From Echiichthys vipera (Eukaryota > Chordata > Actinopteri > Perciformes > Trachinidae), in contig OY829645.1 in NCBI GenBank assembly GCA_963691815.1, positions 17,742,672 through 17,806,671 on the forward strand: a stretch of 64,000 bases of DNA, given 5' to 3'. Every line of letters starts with the position of its first letter. Position 1 is the stretch's first letter. The notes below the pieces were generated by a model, which saw only the letters and a list, made by a program, of their open reading frames with translations, made no database searches and was not told where the DNA came from. Positions 45,780-59,592 of this stretch are shown piece by piece. Both the position numbers and the translations under genes were made by a program.

Positions 45780-48281
45780 AATATTGTTGAAAACAGCAAC
45801 AGTAACTATGAGATCAGTAATTTATTTGCCTCCACCTCCTGCATCCATTTTCTTCCCTGAGGGTCTGGAGGGAAAGTCCATGTTAAAACTGGACTCTGGG
45901 GTCAGATTCAGCCCCACTCCTGCCTTAGGCCAAAAACACGACCTGTGACACCAGAGCTCTTCTTCTGGACTAAACTCATTGTCGTGCTGGCTAATTAGAT
46001 ATCACCTGCCTGGCCACCATAAACATTTAAATCTCCTTAACAATTGCCTCAGCTGTACCATGGATCATTTTGCAAAATGGTGATAAATGGCCAAAAGAGG
46101 CGACTCTATAAATAGAATAGTGGGCTTGTATTTGGTTGGTTTGTTCCTGAAAAAAAAACACTGATCGGAAACTAAATTAATTCCATAGTGACTGAGCAAG
46201 AGTAAAATGGAACGACACATTACGTGAATAACCAAGAAGAAAAGCTTGTGTACGTGTTCTCTCCACACAGTTAAAAATCGTAGACATTTTGTTTTTGTTT
46301 TCCATTTTATATAGGAGTCTGCAGAATGTTGATAACCTAGCACTAAGGAACATAATGCACATAGTGTACCGCTCTTGGATTAACATGTAGTTTAGTGGTT
46401 AAAGCAGTCCCAGGGACAAAGACCACCCATGTTACAAAATATGGTATTCATCGTTTATGACATTAACCTGAATCTTTAGGTGGTTTGTTACACAGTGCTT
46501 TTCTTGCGTGATCCATCACGAAAATACATCTGCAGTGCAAGGTAACCATTACATGACATACAGTATGCCATATTATAAGTTCTGCCTTCTAAAGTATGTC
46601 TTACTGCCACATTGAAAACGGTAAATATGGGCTTCATTATACTTAAATACAAACTACATCCCTACATATTGCAGACAAAATAAGAAATCATAATCTTAAC
46701 ACAAGAGCTTCTCAGTGTGCTTATCCATAGAGCTCTTCCATTAAGGTTTTACTATCCATATACACATGTAGTGGCAATATGGTGTTGACTGACTGTTACT
46801 TGACTGAATATATATGGGCAGCTGCACACAAAACGTTAGACCTTGGTTTAAAACATTCCTGTAAAAACACACCCCTTGTTGGGCTTTCCCATCAAAAATG
46901 CTCCTTTGCGACCACAAGAAGAACACATGATATGCATGTTTGTAAGCACGCATGCATGCACATAACAACACACATTTTTAAATGTATACATACTGCACAT
47001 GAATACATTAAAAGAATAAGAGAGGCTGGGAGAAAGAGAGAGGAGCCACACACACTGGCGCATCTACCCAAAAGCTCACTTGTTGTACCATTGTTTGAAA
47101 ATTGTTCCACCTATAGTAAACATAGCTCTCAGCAGTTAGGCTCCTAAATGGGACCCTAACAGAGCAGACAAGATTTTGGTTTTGATGTTGAACCTTTTTT
47201 CATTTGATATTTTTGTTTCTGTTGTTGTCTCCCTCCCTCTCCCTTGCATGGGCTCTATTTGTTTTTCCCCCAGAACCTAGATCACATTTAACACTGACAT
47301 AAAGGCTAAATTCCAATTCATATAATTTTACCCATGATAATGAGCCACATTTCCACTATCAAACAGACCATCTGTGAATCTCTGTCTTCTGTGAGGCAAT
47401 GGAGAGTATTGAAATGCTTTAAACTGACAGCATGGGCATCATTATGTCATGTAAACACGCCTGGCATCAAAGGATCCAACATCACGCAGCCTTGTGGTTC
47501 AGCCATGGTTTAAGCAATGAGACGATGGCTGTGACTGAGCTATTTTGCTGCTCTTGTACCACACTATACCAGAATACTTTCCATAGTGTGTTAAAGGAGA
47601 GTCCACATGTTGCCAGCCATGTCAGAGCTGATCTTCTAAATGCTGATTTTGTCTTCTTTAAAGTTGGTTGAAACATTTAAGAACATACATACACATAAAG
47701 TCATTTTTATTTTATTATTCATTAATTAATTTATATGTATGTTGTGTCATACTTTATATTCTTCACATTACTTCAAATAAAATAGTATGCAAAAATGGTA
47801 AAGCAGACAACAACATTGATTTATAGTTCAATCTGAAGGAAGGATGCAACTGCATGATGAAAAAACTATCTTCCAATAAAAACACACTACACTTATATTG
47901 ATCAATATATACTATACAAATGGTATGTATGGCTGTATGTATGTGTATGTGTGTATGTATGTAATTCTTAAATATAGATATATATTTTTATATATATATT
48001 ATTCATTTGATTTAATATTTTCATGTCTATGAAGTTTGAGTAAACTATACTTATCGGAAAAAACAGTAAGCTTAGTGCATCAAACTTGTGAATCCTGACA
48101 TAACCATATTACTAGATCATTTGTGTCCTAAAATGTAAATGAGTTATTTTGGTCAAATAAATACTGTAAGTGTGATTAATAATATTTAAAAGTACAGTAA
48201 GTCAAATTATAGGACGTCAAATGTATATAGTATCTGCATGTAAAGCATTAATTCAATTCTATGAATTAAAACAGAATCTTA
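45780..48281. other. Intergenic, one conserved-element-like block
   Basis: The block at about 45805-46060 is moderate in GC and contains GGCTAATTAG next to CACCTG, a homeobox core beside an E-box. The rest is AT-rich. Short ATGT-type repeats lie near 47925-47962. No gene seen. Confidence 0.3.
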
Positions 48282-48508
48282 TGCAATTCAATTCAATTCA
48301 ATTCAATTCAATTCAATTCAATTTATAATGCCAAATCACTAAACACTTTACAAACTAGGTAAAGACCACACTCTATGACTTATTTATGATTTACAAAAAC
48401 CCAACAATTCCCCCGTGGAGTACGGTGGCAACGAAAACCGTCCCTATAACAGGCAGGAACAGCAGACAGACCCAGCTCTGTGGAGGACGGCCATCTGTCT
48501 TGACCTCA
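48282..48508 (-). mobile_element. L2-like LINE 3' end, third copy
   Basis: The 3' tail is an expanded (AATTC)n / (GAATT)n array of about 8 units at 48282-48322. It is followed on the plus strand by TATAATGCCAAATC, GAGTACGGTGGCAACGAAAA and GAGGACGGCCATCTGTCTTG, all shared with the other two copies. It is truncated at about 48508 and has no coding sequence. Confidence 0.87.
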
Positions 48509-51409
48509 GTTACAGTCACATCTGCTCTCATTATGATGTGTTATTGTGATAATTTTTCACTGTATGATGTAAAAAGATCATATTTGGCACTTTGATTGTT
48601 TTTATTCGTTCTCATGTATACTGTAGCTTAACATAAGAATGCCAATGTCAGTTCATAACAGGCAAGTGACAAATACATAGGGCAAACAAATTGTGCTGTA
48701 CACGTGGCAAGAAACATTTTTGATTGATGCATTTCAATGAAAATCACAGCTGACAAAAATGACTCTGAGCCGCTAACTACAGTTGAGTGTAGCATTGTTT
48801 TGCGTCCAGAATTAGTGTTAATCAAATCAAAGCAAATAATAAAAATAATATTAACCTAACAACAATGAATGGCAATGGATAAATACAAGGTAACATCAGA
48901 ATGTGGACATAAATCTAAACCTGGGACAAAATAAAATTCATAAAATCAATTACAAAAAATTAAAGCTAAAATACAGAAATGCTACAACCACTAAGAACAA
49001 CCAAAAGCTATTGAATGTGACTGGTTTGGCTGGAGGCCTCTAACACTCTCCTTACCCTTTCGACTCTGATAGGCTGCCGCTTTAAAGCAGGTTATAGGTG
49101 TACTCTCCAGGTGAGGTCCACATGGATCTAGGCAATGTTCTCTGTCTTTTCTCTTTCTGGCTCCAGGCCTGATTACAGACACCACATATTGGCCTGGTGA
49201 TGAAAAAACAGTGCAAGTGGAAGTTCTATGATCTGGAGATGGAACTAGTTTATTGCATTTACAGTGCTTATACCCTTGAGTCTGTGTGTGTTCAAACAAC
49301 AGCTCAGCAGCAACAAACCTGTACAACTTTCAGATGAAGCGTAATAAACGGCAATAATCTTGACATTTACAGTTTGCTTCATGGTCAGTGTGGGGATTTT
49401 TAACAGGATAATCGTATTATTATTCAGTATTGTTTTTTATTATCATATAACCAATTATTTTCTGCTGAATACCCAATACCCAATTTGCTCAGAAGAAGCC
49501 AGCAGCACCTCCAAACATCCTACAAATTAATGTAAATGAGCTGTTCCTATTGTAAACACACAAAGTTGTAAATTTCATATTGATGAATCAGGAATATGAC
49601 AAACAAAATTTAAAACATGATAATGAAAACAATATAAGCACCCCAATGGGTATTATGAAAAAGGTTACTGATTAGTATAGGTATAAATATATGATGAAAA
49701 CAGAGAAATATTTCCTAGGAATCAATAATAAAACATCATAATCATAATCATCATCATAATTCTCAGGATTTCATAATTAAATAATAACCTATTTCAACTG
49801 TATGAACAGGGCTCCAGACACTTCATTAGTCTAAATGCAGTTATTTGTGCAGTAAAAACCTGTATGTTCTCTCACAGGCTTTTCTGTGCTCCTAGGGTTG
49901 ATTGGCTGTGTGCAGGACGCACATGGACAAGACTGACCCTTTATTTCTCCATATACTTTATCTCTCCTTTCCATTTACTGCACCAAAGTTTTCTTTAAGA
50001 CGCAGACATACCTTCTTTTGAATTGAATTCTGCTAATGCCATGGGTTGAGTTCATGGTAAGCAGCGACATCTAGTGGCCAGACTGACCTATTGTTTAGTC
50101 AAATTCTGACCCATTGACATAAAAGGCCATTATTACTTTATTATTTTAATTCCTGCTCTACTAGAAGGAAATCCATCAAATGGTAGCTGTAGTGCAAATA
50201 AACCGGGCATTTATGGGAAACATCTCCTTGACCTTTTTTGTACAAGCACATTATGACACACGTACATTCTGATTAGTTCAACAGCTGGTTCTGGGAGTAA
50301 CAAAAGGAGAAGAGGTGGTCTAATGGTAGTATTACTATAATGATGATGATAATGAAAACCAAAACCATAGGACCAGGAGACAAGAGATTGATGTAATAAT
50401 AATGGTTGACCATTTGATGGCAGCAGTGTTACGGTGTCTGAGTTCAAAAGGTACATTTCCATGACTTTGTGCTTCTCTGTGAAAAATAAACAAATCGCAT
50501 GTTGCAACACTTGTAAAGTAATTCATATGAGAAACCAATGAGTAAATAAAATGCACAAACAAGACCCGTATCAGTATTTCATATACATTGGTATTTACTG
50601 TGCAGTAAGTACAAAATGCAATACAGTTATTCATTTTGTCTGAAAGCTTTAAGTCCTAGGGGTAACATACGTGTGTGCATAAATGGCCACACATGCACAC
50701 GCATGCACACCTGCAAACACTCACAGCTATTTTAACTCTAAAACGGTTCACACATTAAAAGCTCCTAATTAAAGCAAACTTTTAGAAGTGTTAGGACAAA
50801 TATTTTTATGGATATTTTGTTGTGGCTGTTTTCATTTTCAAAGCACCAACACCTGCACCCAGATGGTGTTTTTTTTTTTACCATCTGTGAGAGTAAAGTG
50901 TAAAAAGATGATCGATATTAGTGGCTACAACACTTCCCTGCCTCCAGATGGTATGATCGTTAAGTTCTCTGAAGACTGTTGTCTGGAGTCCAATCCTTTC
51001 AGCTCCAAATGTTAAGAAGAAAAAAAAATCATGTATATGCCTTGGTGAGCTTATTACGCCTCACTTTCAGTGAAAAAGGGAGAGGTTGTGGGGATTCAAG
51101 AGCCTCTTGGGGATGAGAATACATATTACTAGCCTACCTTCCACAACCTATATTTGCCAATGTGTGCAGAGACAGGGTACTTTAGTTTCCTGGTTGTTTA
51201 GAGTACAGAATTGTCAGATGGTGTGCACCATATGTCCCAATATGTAGCTGCTGCTACTGGCTGTGTGATAGTGTGATGTTGGTTATGTCTCACACATATA
51301 CTTTAACATTAATCATGAACCTGTTTGTGTAGTGTCATTTTTTAGGGAAAGAGTTCATGTCAGACTTTGTGTCATCTGACTTAATTGTTTTGTGCTTTTT
51401 TTTGTGCTG

Positions 51410-51412
<3 letters not shown>
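48509..51412. other. Intergenic, no gene seen
   Basis: AT-rich unique-looking sequence. The frame at 48991-49326 (minus) has no recognisable domain. Confidence 0.5.
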
Positions 51413-51464
<52 letters not shown>

Positions 51465-51473
51465 TGTGTGTGT
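51413..51473. repeat. (GT)n microsatellite, about 60 bp
   Basis: A GT tract with one GGG interruption near 51461. Confidence 0.96.
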
Positions 51474-52674
51474 TAGCTTGTTTTTAGCAGTCTTAGACAA
51501 GAGAATTAAACAGGACTTAACAGTTTGGCTTTTGTATTAGAGCAGCAAATTGTGAAAAGAAAAAATGAAGAAAAAAAAAAGGAAACATATCCTTTATTTG
51601 TTGGTTTTGCATTTGGAGGGTTGTAATGTAGGTTTTGACAAGGCGAGTGTTTCACTGTTTTTTTTCTGTCAAGACAGCAGCCAAACTCTCAGGGAGTACT
51701 GTCAGCACCGTGGTGTAACACAAGCCAGGAAGACTGGCAAACGAAACAGGTGGGGTTGTCATATGTTTGTGAAAAAGTCTGCTAAATGTTCTCTTCAATT
51801 AACAAACAGCTCAGACATTTTTTCTCTCAGCAAATCCCTGACTCTCTTCCCGCAGTTGTTGCTCACTCCATTTGGGAGGGACACATAACGTGTTACACGT
51901 CTCTCTAGCTCTGCTGAGAAATGGAAGATTGAAACACATTTAGCAGGTAGAGCTGGAGGACTGATGGCAGGCTACCAGCATCGGTGCTGGCTGATGGAGT
52001 AACTGAAGTGCTTGCAAAATGTTCTGCACCTATCATCGTGATTCTACTTTGAAAAATTAAAATTCGGCTTTCTCAGCAGAAGTTAGCATTGTAATAACAG
52101 GTGACTGAGAGGCATGCAACTGGTTTTGTGCAACAGTCTGCCAATTAAGCCTGGAGATTCCCTCAGGAATGTATTATAGATACAGAATACATAATGGGGG
52201 AGTTCAACAATGGCACTGCATGTAACGAGCAACATTTTCAGCTTTGAGAGACTGTGAGGCGAGTGTGTAATTAACCCACTGTAAGTACTGTAATGTACTG
52301 TGAGTACTGTGACAACAGGAGAGAAGAGTGTGCTGGTTACTTACAGTGGTAGCTCACCAGCGTAAGAGACTTTACTCAAATAGTGTGAAAAAAAAGATAA
52401 TTAATTAGCTGCCTTGGACATTAGTGTTATGGTAACATTTTGTGAGAATTAGGGAGAATTAAAAGGCTACTACCTAGTTTAACTGGCTCATTGACTTTTG
52501 CTCTGCCAGCATTTAACAAGAATTACCAGAGTCATTTTGGAGACTGTTGAGAGAAACTCTCAAGGCTTTCAGTGTATGGTGTGTCTATAGGCTTTAGACA
52601 CGTGTCTACCTTGTTAGGTTCACGGTTGCTATGTGTAATGATGCCTTTTTTTTTCTTGCTCTTTTGTAACTTTA
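51474..52674. other. Intergenic, no gene seen
   Basis: AT-rich unique-looking sequence. The frame at 51565-51888 is Lys- and Phe-rich by composition and is not called. Confidence 0.5.
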
Positions 52675-53291
52675 TTGAAACACATTCACCTCTCTACTTC
52701 CAGTCTGTCCCCTATATGTTACCCTCTTAAATCCACACACACACACACATGTTCCTTTTCCCGATTTCCAATTACAATGAAACGCAGCATAACTGGCAGT
52801 GACAACCTCCACTGGCAGGCCGATCGATGCCAGGAGCGTCACTAACATGGCGCCGTATTTGCATTTAGAGCGGGAACGTCAACACAGACACAAAGTTTTT
52901 TTATTTTTTACCTTTATTTATAGGGAGAACACTGAGAGCGATGCTCTTTTTCAGGAACATCCTGATTACATCCACACAGTTACACTTTTACACTGGAAGC
53001 TGCCCAGTACAACCGTAGTCTGCTCTGCTGGCCACTGAGCAGCTCCACTGAAGCAGTTTGGGGGTTATGGGCCTTGCTCAAAAGCACCTCAGTGGTAGTA
53101 ATGAGGGAAGGGCAAGTGCTGCTTCTTCACTTCCCTCACCCAAATGTATTCTGCCGGTCCTGGGGATTGAAGCTTCTCTAACCTTTAGGCCACCACACCC
53201 CCAGATTGGAATACTCAGCAAAAAGGAAAGTAGAAGTGCTTTCATTAGTGGGTCATACGATCAATTACCATTGTTTTTACTCACTATTTGA
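52675..53291. repeat. Anonymous dispersed repeat, copy B, with insertion
   Basis: Both ends match copy A (39890-40231). In copy A the text CACAGACAC-G-CAGATTGG is continuous; here 310 bp separate the two halves. The 79-codon frame at 52799-53038 crosses the junction and is not a gene. Confidence 0.75.
52892..53201. mobile_element. Short element inserted into dispersed repeat copy B
   Basis: It begins with a T-rich stretch and CTTTATTTATAGGGAGAAC. It continues with GGGCCTTGCTCAAAAGCACC and GGGGATTGAAGCTT and ends near AGGCCACCACACCC. These words match common teleost SINE/repeat text. It is absent from copy A, which marks it as a separate, later insertion. No target-site duplication is clear. 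Confidence 0.6.
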
Positions 53292-56200
53292 TAGATAGTA
53301 ACTTAAAAGACAATTAAATAGGAAAAAATCTGACTAATAACTTTAACCCAAACCATGGTGATTTCCTAAACCTAACCAAGTACTTTTGCTTGAATTCACA
53401 TGTACCATGTGTGAAGCTTCATGAACCATTATGTGTATTTGTTTATCCTATAGATGGTGATCTTGGTTTAAAAAATTAGACTCAAAGTGATAGGAAGAAC
53501 TATCAGCAGAAATAATCAACAAATTGCCTGCCTTCACATATGCATTTAGTGCATCTGTCTCCTCACTTGAGTGGCAGTAAAGCATTGAATACACAAAAAA
53601 TGAGGGCCTTCTTCACACAACGTTTCACCACAGCACCACAAGTGGTAAAAAACTTCAAGTTTAAAGTCTATAGGGCTATTTGCTGATTCCGGATACTGTG
53701 GTCAGTACTGCATGCATACAACTAATAAATGTATAAATGGTTGTTAACTGGCAGTTAGCGTGACATATATCCTGGCGCCGGATGCAGCAAGTGGTTCAGA
53801 TTATATAATATTGAGCTATAATGGGTTTTATGTCCAGAGCTTTCCATCTGTTATTGTAACATTTGGTGTAAACTACTGCTATTTAATGGCAGATTGTACA
53901 ATGGGACAAAGTGTACACTGATAAAAGAATAAGGCATTCCCTTGTATTTTCAAACAACTGATCCCATCATGTGAATATTCAGTGGGTATGCAGTGGATTT
54001 ATTATCTGTCTGGCAGAGATGTAAATGTTAAGTTATTCAGCAGCTCCTGTAACTGGATGTGCCTGGAAATGTTGTACATCTCAGCTGGATTGGTTTTAAT
54101 TCAGCTTCATGTTACAAAGGCACACTTTCTTTCCCTTCTTTACATTTGTGAAAGCAGTGAAGCAGTTGTACATTTACGGGGTGGACAGCCTTGCTCTTTT
54201 CTAGAGAAACACCTGCCATTTGTAAGCAGGGCAAAAGAACAGTGGCTGGGGAAATGGGGACAGTCTGGGACCCTTGAATGAAAAATGTAATGGCTTGAAC
54301 AATAAAGCAGCCAGGAGAAGAAAAAAATATTAAATTTCATCCTCACCTTCTCTTTTCTTTCTTTTCAGTCTTTTGTGTCTCTCACACAAATGCACACAGA
54401 AACATATTTCAATCACGTAGCAGCATGACAGCGGATCAGTATGAGTGTTCTCGACCTCATAAATGGAAATGACTCATCTGTCATTCATCTATCTTGGGCA
54501 GCATTTTCTTTCTTTCACTCCAGGGGGAGGATGAACCCAGAGACCCAGTCTCCTGATAGCTCACAGTCCACAAGCCTGGCACCTTGAGAAAATATTTTGT
54601 GTCTGTGATGAGTCACGAAACCACTCTTTTTTTGTGACTGTCCTCTTTTTTGTTTTTGAAATTTACGTCAAATACAATGTTCCTAAATGGTTTCTTAATT
54701 TATTTACTATTTTTAACAGACAACAACAGGTCCTTCTAATAGATATGACCAGCGAGAGGGATAGTCCGGGCATTGGAAACAAATCCTCTAAGTGAAAAAG
54801 ATACCCCCCCCCCCCCCCCCCCCACTGAACGTCTAGCTGTCTGATGGCAACCAGAGAACTCGTGTAGCCCATAGCTTATTCATGCACTCTAACACCTCAG
54901 AGAGATGTACAAGAATAACAGATCAGATTCTCCTTGAGTCAGGTATAATGTAGCCTTACAGCCTAAAAGCTGTAGCTTTGAAAAGGGCCCTTTCACTGCT
55001 GCTCAACATCCCCAATCCTCTTGCTAAAAACAGGAATCAATTATCCATCTGAACTCCCATTGCCTCGGCCCTACCTGGCTTCCGGATCCCATATGGTAAT
55101 ACAGATAGCAGACGATCACATAACTGAAAAGCTTAAGAAGTGAGAGATCCCCCTGGCTGATTCCATTGAGTTGTGTCCCTTGATGCTGTACAATACTTCG
55201 GGAGGGTCGGCTCTGTGCCATTGTTCAGTGAATGGAGAAGTTAACCGACATCGCTTGGCCCTGATGGGGATTTTTATTTCAAATCTCTGCTAAACTGAGG
55301 ATTGGGAATTCTGCTATCTGGTTTCTCTCCCTTTGTGATGTGATGAGCTCCATCTTCAGGCCTCCTTACATGAGTAATTTGATTGGGGAAATACATTAAA
55401 ATGAGGGGGAGTCCTCCGCAGAAGCCCATTGTGACAGTTTCTTGAGTCTGCGGTGCCTTTCATGGTGTGTTATTTTGGCACAGTTGCTCAATTCTCAACA
55501 GAGACACCAGCTGATGTTGAGGGGGGCACTGAGATTCCTTGCAAAGTTGTAAAATTTGGTTGTAAGTTTTAAAATAAAAGTGATATTAACGTGAAGGAGA
55601 ACTGAAGCGCTGGAGTGTAGTTGCTTCAGTATACTAACGTTTGTAAGTAGTTTGAATTCTTAATGCACCTCATGTACAGAAAACATTGGAATCAGATGAA
55701 GACATATTACTTAAACAGGGTAGCACGTGTTTAAGAAAGCTGACATTCATAATTTTGAACATATTTTCTTGATTTCAGAAAATCTTTTGTTAATGCATTA
55801 CAGCTTTTGTCGGATGTTTGGATGCATTGTTCAAAATAAAAAGCCAGGTTTTTGTGAATAAGTAACACAAATGCCCAAACTGTTGCTGCCGTGTTCTCAA
55901 AACTTTTCAAGCAATCAACCATTAATGCCATGCAGGCATTTTTGACTTCTCCCAGGTCAAAAAAGCTTCAGTGACAAATTCATCTATGGCATGATAGCAA
56001 CAGCCCAGTTTCTCTTTGAATTACACTTTTAATGGATAATACTGCACCTTGCAATGTATGTCCAACACAAACATTCACTGTGTGGGAAGTAGTTTTCCCT
56101 TTATGTAGCGAGATGGAAATGAGGGTGAGGAGCACACCCAGCCAACACAGATGAACAGTCAACATTTACTTTAACAAAAAAAAACAAAAAGACAACCACG

Positions 56201-57567
56201 ATCTTTCCTTAACCATATAGTATTTTTGCTGTATAATGTCATTCAACCTGAGACATGGAGATAACTGAATAAATGCAGCCATAAATGTCATATCTTGTGT
56301 GAATAACAAACGACATTATTTTTATTTAAAGAAATTGAAGACACAAATTGTATAATGGCTTTCGAGAAACATTTGCATATGCATGATAAAGTATAGCTGT
56401 CATTTCCAACATTATATGCTTTTCAAATGATACAGACACAATGCAAACAGAATATTAGAAAACAAATACGCTGTTGACAGTGTTGTGACACTGTTGGATG
56501 CCACCTGTCAGGATGTGGGTGGACATTAATGACCTTGATATCAACATTGTTATCATCAGCATCATCCTCTCTTTTCTTCAATATGAACAATAATAACAGA
56601 TGATATTGCCAATTCAACTCTCTGCTATTCACACACGGAACTGCCTGGTGGAAAAACACTATAACATTGATTACACACTGCAGAAAAACATTGCTTATTG
56701 CGTTCAAACTTATGAACTGTCTTTTAGCGTGTGTCTTTTTTGACTGGGATATCTCTCAATAGTGCATTAACAACCATTTATCAAAATGTAGTCTCAGATA
56801 AAAAATAATCCAGTATGGAAATGTTATATCACCATTACAGTGACTCAAAATATCACGGTCCTCAGCATTGTCGCGGTATTAGATCAAAAAATAGTGATAT
56901 ACACACTGAAATCATTTGGTTTATGGCAAACCTCCTCTTTGTGTGCCCCCGCATTCTTCACATGCCTACCAATACTCATACATGTAGGTGAAACCTCATT
57001 GAGGGGCTCAATTTTGGAAACATTCAAGGGGGCACTATTGAGCTAATTTGCCACGTCCTAGACCAAGACCCATAAAATATCAAAATTCTTTGCATGTTTA
57101 TACCTATATTATTTATATTTATTTTATCTTTAGTTTATTGTAAATGTAAAATGTTTAATGTTAAATCTAAAAAAAATCTTTACTGTTGCTTTGCTGCATC
57201 ACATTGGCTCTGGTACATTCTAATGGTTTTTAAACAAATTGTACTCTTTTTTTTGTTTTTATGTAGTTTTTATGTAGTTTTTAACTAATGGAGGGCCATA
57301 GAGAAAAATAAATAGACAGGGTGCATAAAAATAGAGATCAACCACATGACGCCCGCACAGCTCTATGGTCAGTGTAGCAGCTTGAGTTGATTATAATAGA
57401 CGCACACCTCTGCACAATGTATTTCGTCCGTCACTCATTGAGCTCAATGCTACCTTAAATAAGCTATAGCTTATAAAATCTGCCAGCAACAGCTGCCATT
57501 TCAAAATACGCTAGCTGGGTGGAACCAATCAGTCTCCCACTATTAGCATTGCTAACTGCATATTGTA
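53292..57567. other. Intergenic, one large conserved-element-like block
   Basis: Starts with decayed 'cctaaaccta' repeat text (about 53335-53400). A 20-C run lies at 54804-54823. The block at about 55010-55520 is long, moderate in GC and free of simple repeats, and is the strongest candidate for a conserved regulatory element in the second half. No exon is supported. Confidence 0.3.
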
Positions 57568-57745
57568 AATTTCAATGCATTTATATAGCACTTACCGGAT
57601 AAACCACTGTGCATTTACCTCTCATTGACCCATTTACACACTTATTCATACATCAATGTTGGTGGAGGTGCCATGCAAGGCTCTGGACACAAGGAGCCAA
57701 ACTTGTGATTAACAGACAACCCGCTCTACCTCTTGTGCCTGCTTG
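57568..57745. repeat. Teleost interspersed repeat fragment
   Basis: Text such as CATTTATATAGCACTTACCG, CCATTTACACACTTATTCAT and ACAGACAACCCGCTCTACCT matches my memory of a widespread teleost repeat (consensus with 'tttatatagcgctttt' and 'ctctacctcctgagc'). Decayed; no coding. Confidence 0.55.
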
Positions 57746-59040
57746 TGCTGTGCTGAACTGAAAGCTTGGATGCTATGGCAGCAGAGTGGTATACAATGGT
57801 CAATGATAACTATTATGTGGAACATTTGTGAATGTTCTTTATTATAGGGGAGCCTCTCAGGCTTCCTTTCTCTCCTGCACTGTATTTTCTGTCTTTTCCA
57901 TTATATTAATTTTGTTTCTTCTTTTTGTAGGAATAAAATTAAACTAAACACTTGATCTCAGAAAATTGCAAAAATCCTACTAAATAGTAATATAATTAGT
58001 TTTAATTAATGAATTAATTAATAGGCAGATGAAGTAACAATGAGTTTTTCTTAGTGACAGAACAGAAAACAGTGCCTGAAAATAGTTTGTGTAATTGTTC
58101 CCTGTATCTTTGAATATAAAAAAGTAACTGATGTCACCTCACACTTTAGAAGTGACACTGTCGTAAGATGAAATGCAAATGTGCGGCCATCGTCTCACAC
58201 ACATTACAGACATCGTGTCATGGAAGCTGTCATATTAATATCTACGAGTTGAAATATGCTTCACATAATTCTTTATGTGGCCAGTGTAAATATTCAGTCT
58301 TCTACCATCTTTGTCCTTCAGCAATTAAAATTGATATATAACATACCTTTGGTGAAGATTGTGGGGTTATACAGCAAAGAACATAGATCACCTCATTTTA
58401 ATAATTCATCTGATGAATAATGGAATATGCATAATCACTTAATAAAGTAGATGTTCATGAGATCCTTCGCCTCTGTCTTTTCTACATGCCACATGACAGT
58501 GAGACGTGTTTTCTTATATCATAGGACTGTGTACGGATATCAAAGATGAATCATAGAAGTGAAGCTCCTAGTGAGTGCTTGATGACTGGATAATGCCTTC
58601 CTTTCACTCTATCTTGTATCCAAACTAATGCACATAGACACAATGTACCCACTCTAAGCCTCTCTCCCTTTCTTGAATCCGGTTTGACAAAGTAGACCCT
58701 CTCATGATATGCAAATGTGCTACACATAGGATGATTTACGTTGTGAGATTATTGAAATGTTTCATGGCTGGCTGGCTTGGTTCACTGCACATGTAAGCAG
58801 CAGAAAAAATGTCACAGTGTAGTTTTAAGGGTCAAAATGATAGGCATATTTCTAAGAAAATAATTTATATAAAGAAAGGGAAATAAAAGCAGCTGTAATA
58901 CTGTCAAATGTATGTATCTACAGTGTAAATTAGTCTTCAAAGCATAAGGTCCAGGTCTATAACTTTTTTTATTACATGGACAACCAAATAAATTTAACCG
59001 ATGAATGGTTGACAACAGTAGGTTAACTACATGATTTAAG
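57746..59040. other. Intergenic, no gene seen
   Basis: AT-rich unique-looking sequence. Confidence 0.5.
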
Positions 59041-59592
59041 CAAGTATTTAAAGCTCCCATATTGTAAAAAGTGTGAGTTTATGTGTTTTTTGATTATAAA
59101 GCAGGTCAAGGTGACAAATAAATACTGTAAAAGTATGAATCTGCTCGATCAACAGGGACATGAACACAGCTCTTATTCAGAAAATGTGCCTTTAAATGAG
59201 CCGCCAGGACTTCTGTATGGTTGTGATGTCGCTACTATACTATACACTATAGGTATAGTACGATGAGGGGATCAATGTTGTGAATTAATGAAGAGGGAGA
59301 GAGGAAAAGAAGTACCCGGCCTGCTGACTGTTCACACACTAGCCGCTATCGCCGCATCAAGGGTAAAAACACAAAAGGTCCAAGATGTGTGTCCTCGTCT
59401 GGATCTCTGGCGAGCATACACACACAGCTCTTAATCACTCATATTTATATCATAATATAGTAACACACATTAAACACCTGGGCGCCACGGTGGTGTGGCA
59501 GTTAGCACTATTGCCTCACAGCAAGGGGGTTCTTGGTTGACATGATACGTTAAATAGAAGTATGAATCTGAAAATGAGAATAATATGTGACA
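59041..59592. mobile_element. Short TIR-type teleost element, uninterrupted copy
   Basis: The left end TTTAAAGCTCCCATATTGTA and the right end GAATCTGAAAATGAGAATAA (then TATGTGACAG) are imperfect inverted repeats. The interior shares TTTTTTGATTATAAA and GTGCCTTTAAATGAG with the Rex3-split copy at 6839-10749, in the opposite orientation. At about 552 bp it fits the roughly 570 bp of the split copy once Rex3 is removed. A further fragment lies inside it at 59479-59539. No transposase. Confidence 0.7.
59479..59539. repeat. Fragment of a common teleost repeat inside the TIR element
   Basis: The words GCCACGGTGGTGTGGCAGTT and AGCACTATTGCCTCACAGCA match a very abundant teleost repeat whose text I remember as 'cacggtggtgcagtggttagcactgtcgcctcacagcaag'. 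Only about 60 bp remain. Confidence 0.6.

Noticed and set aside
45406..45948. Plus-strand 180-codon frame
   Set aside because: Ser/Phe-rich then Lys-rich composition mirrors a pyrimidine-to-purine shift in the DNA. It has no domain and conflicts with the opposite-strand small ORF.
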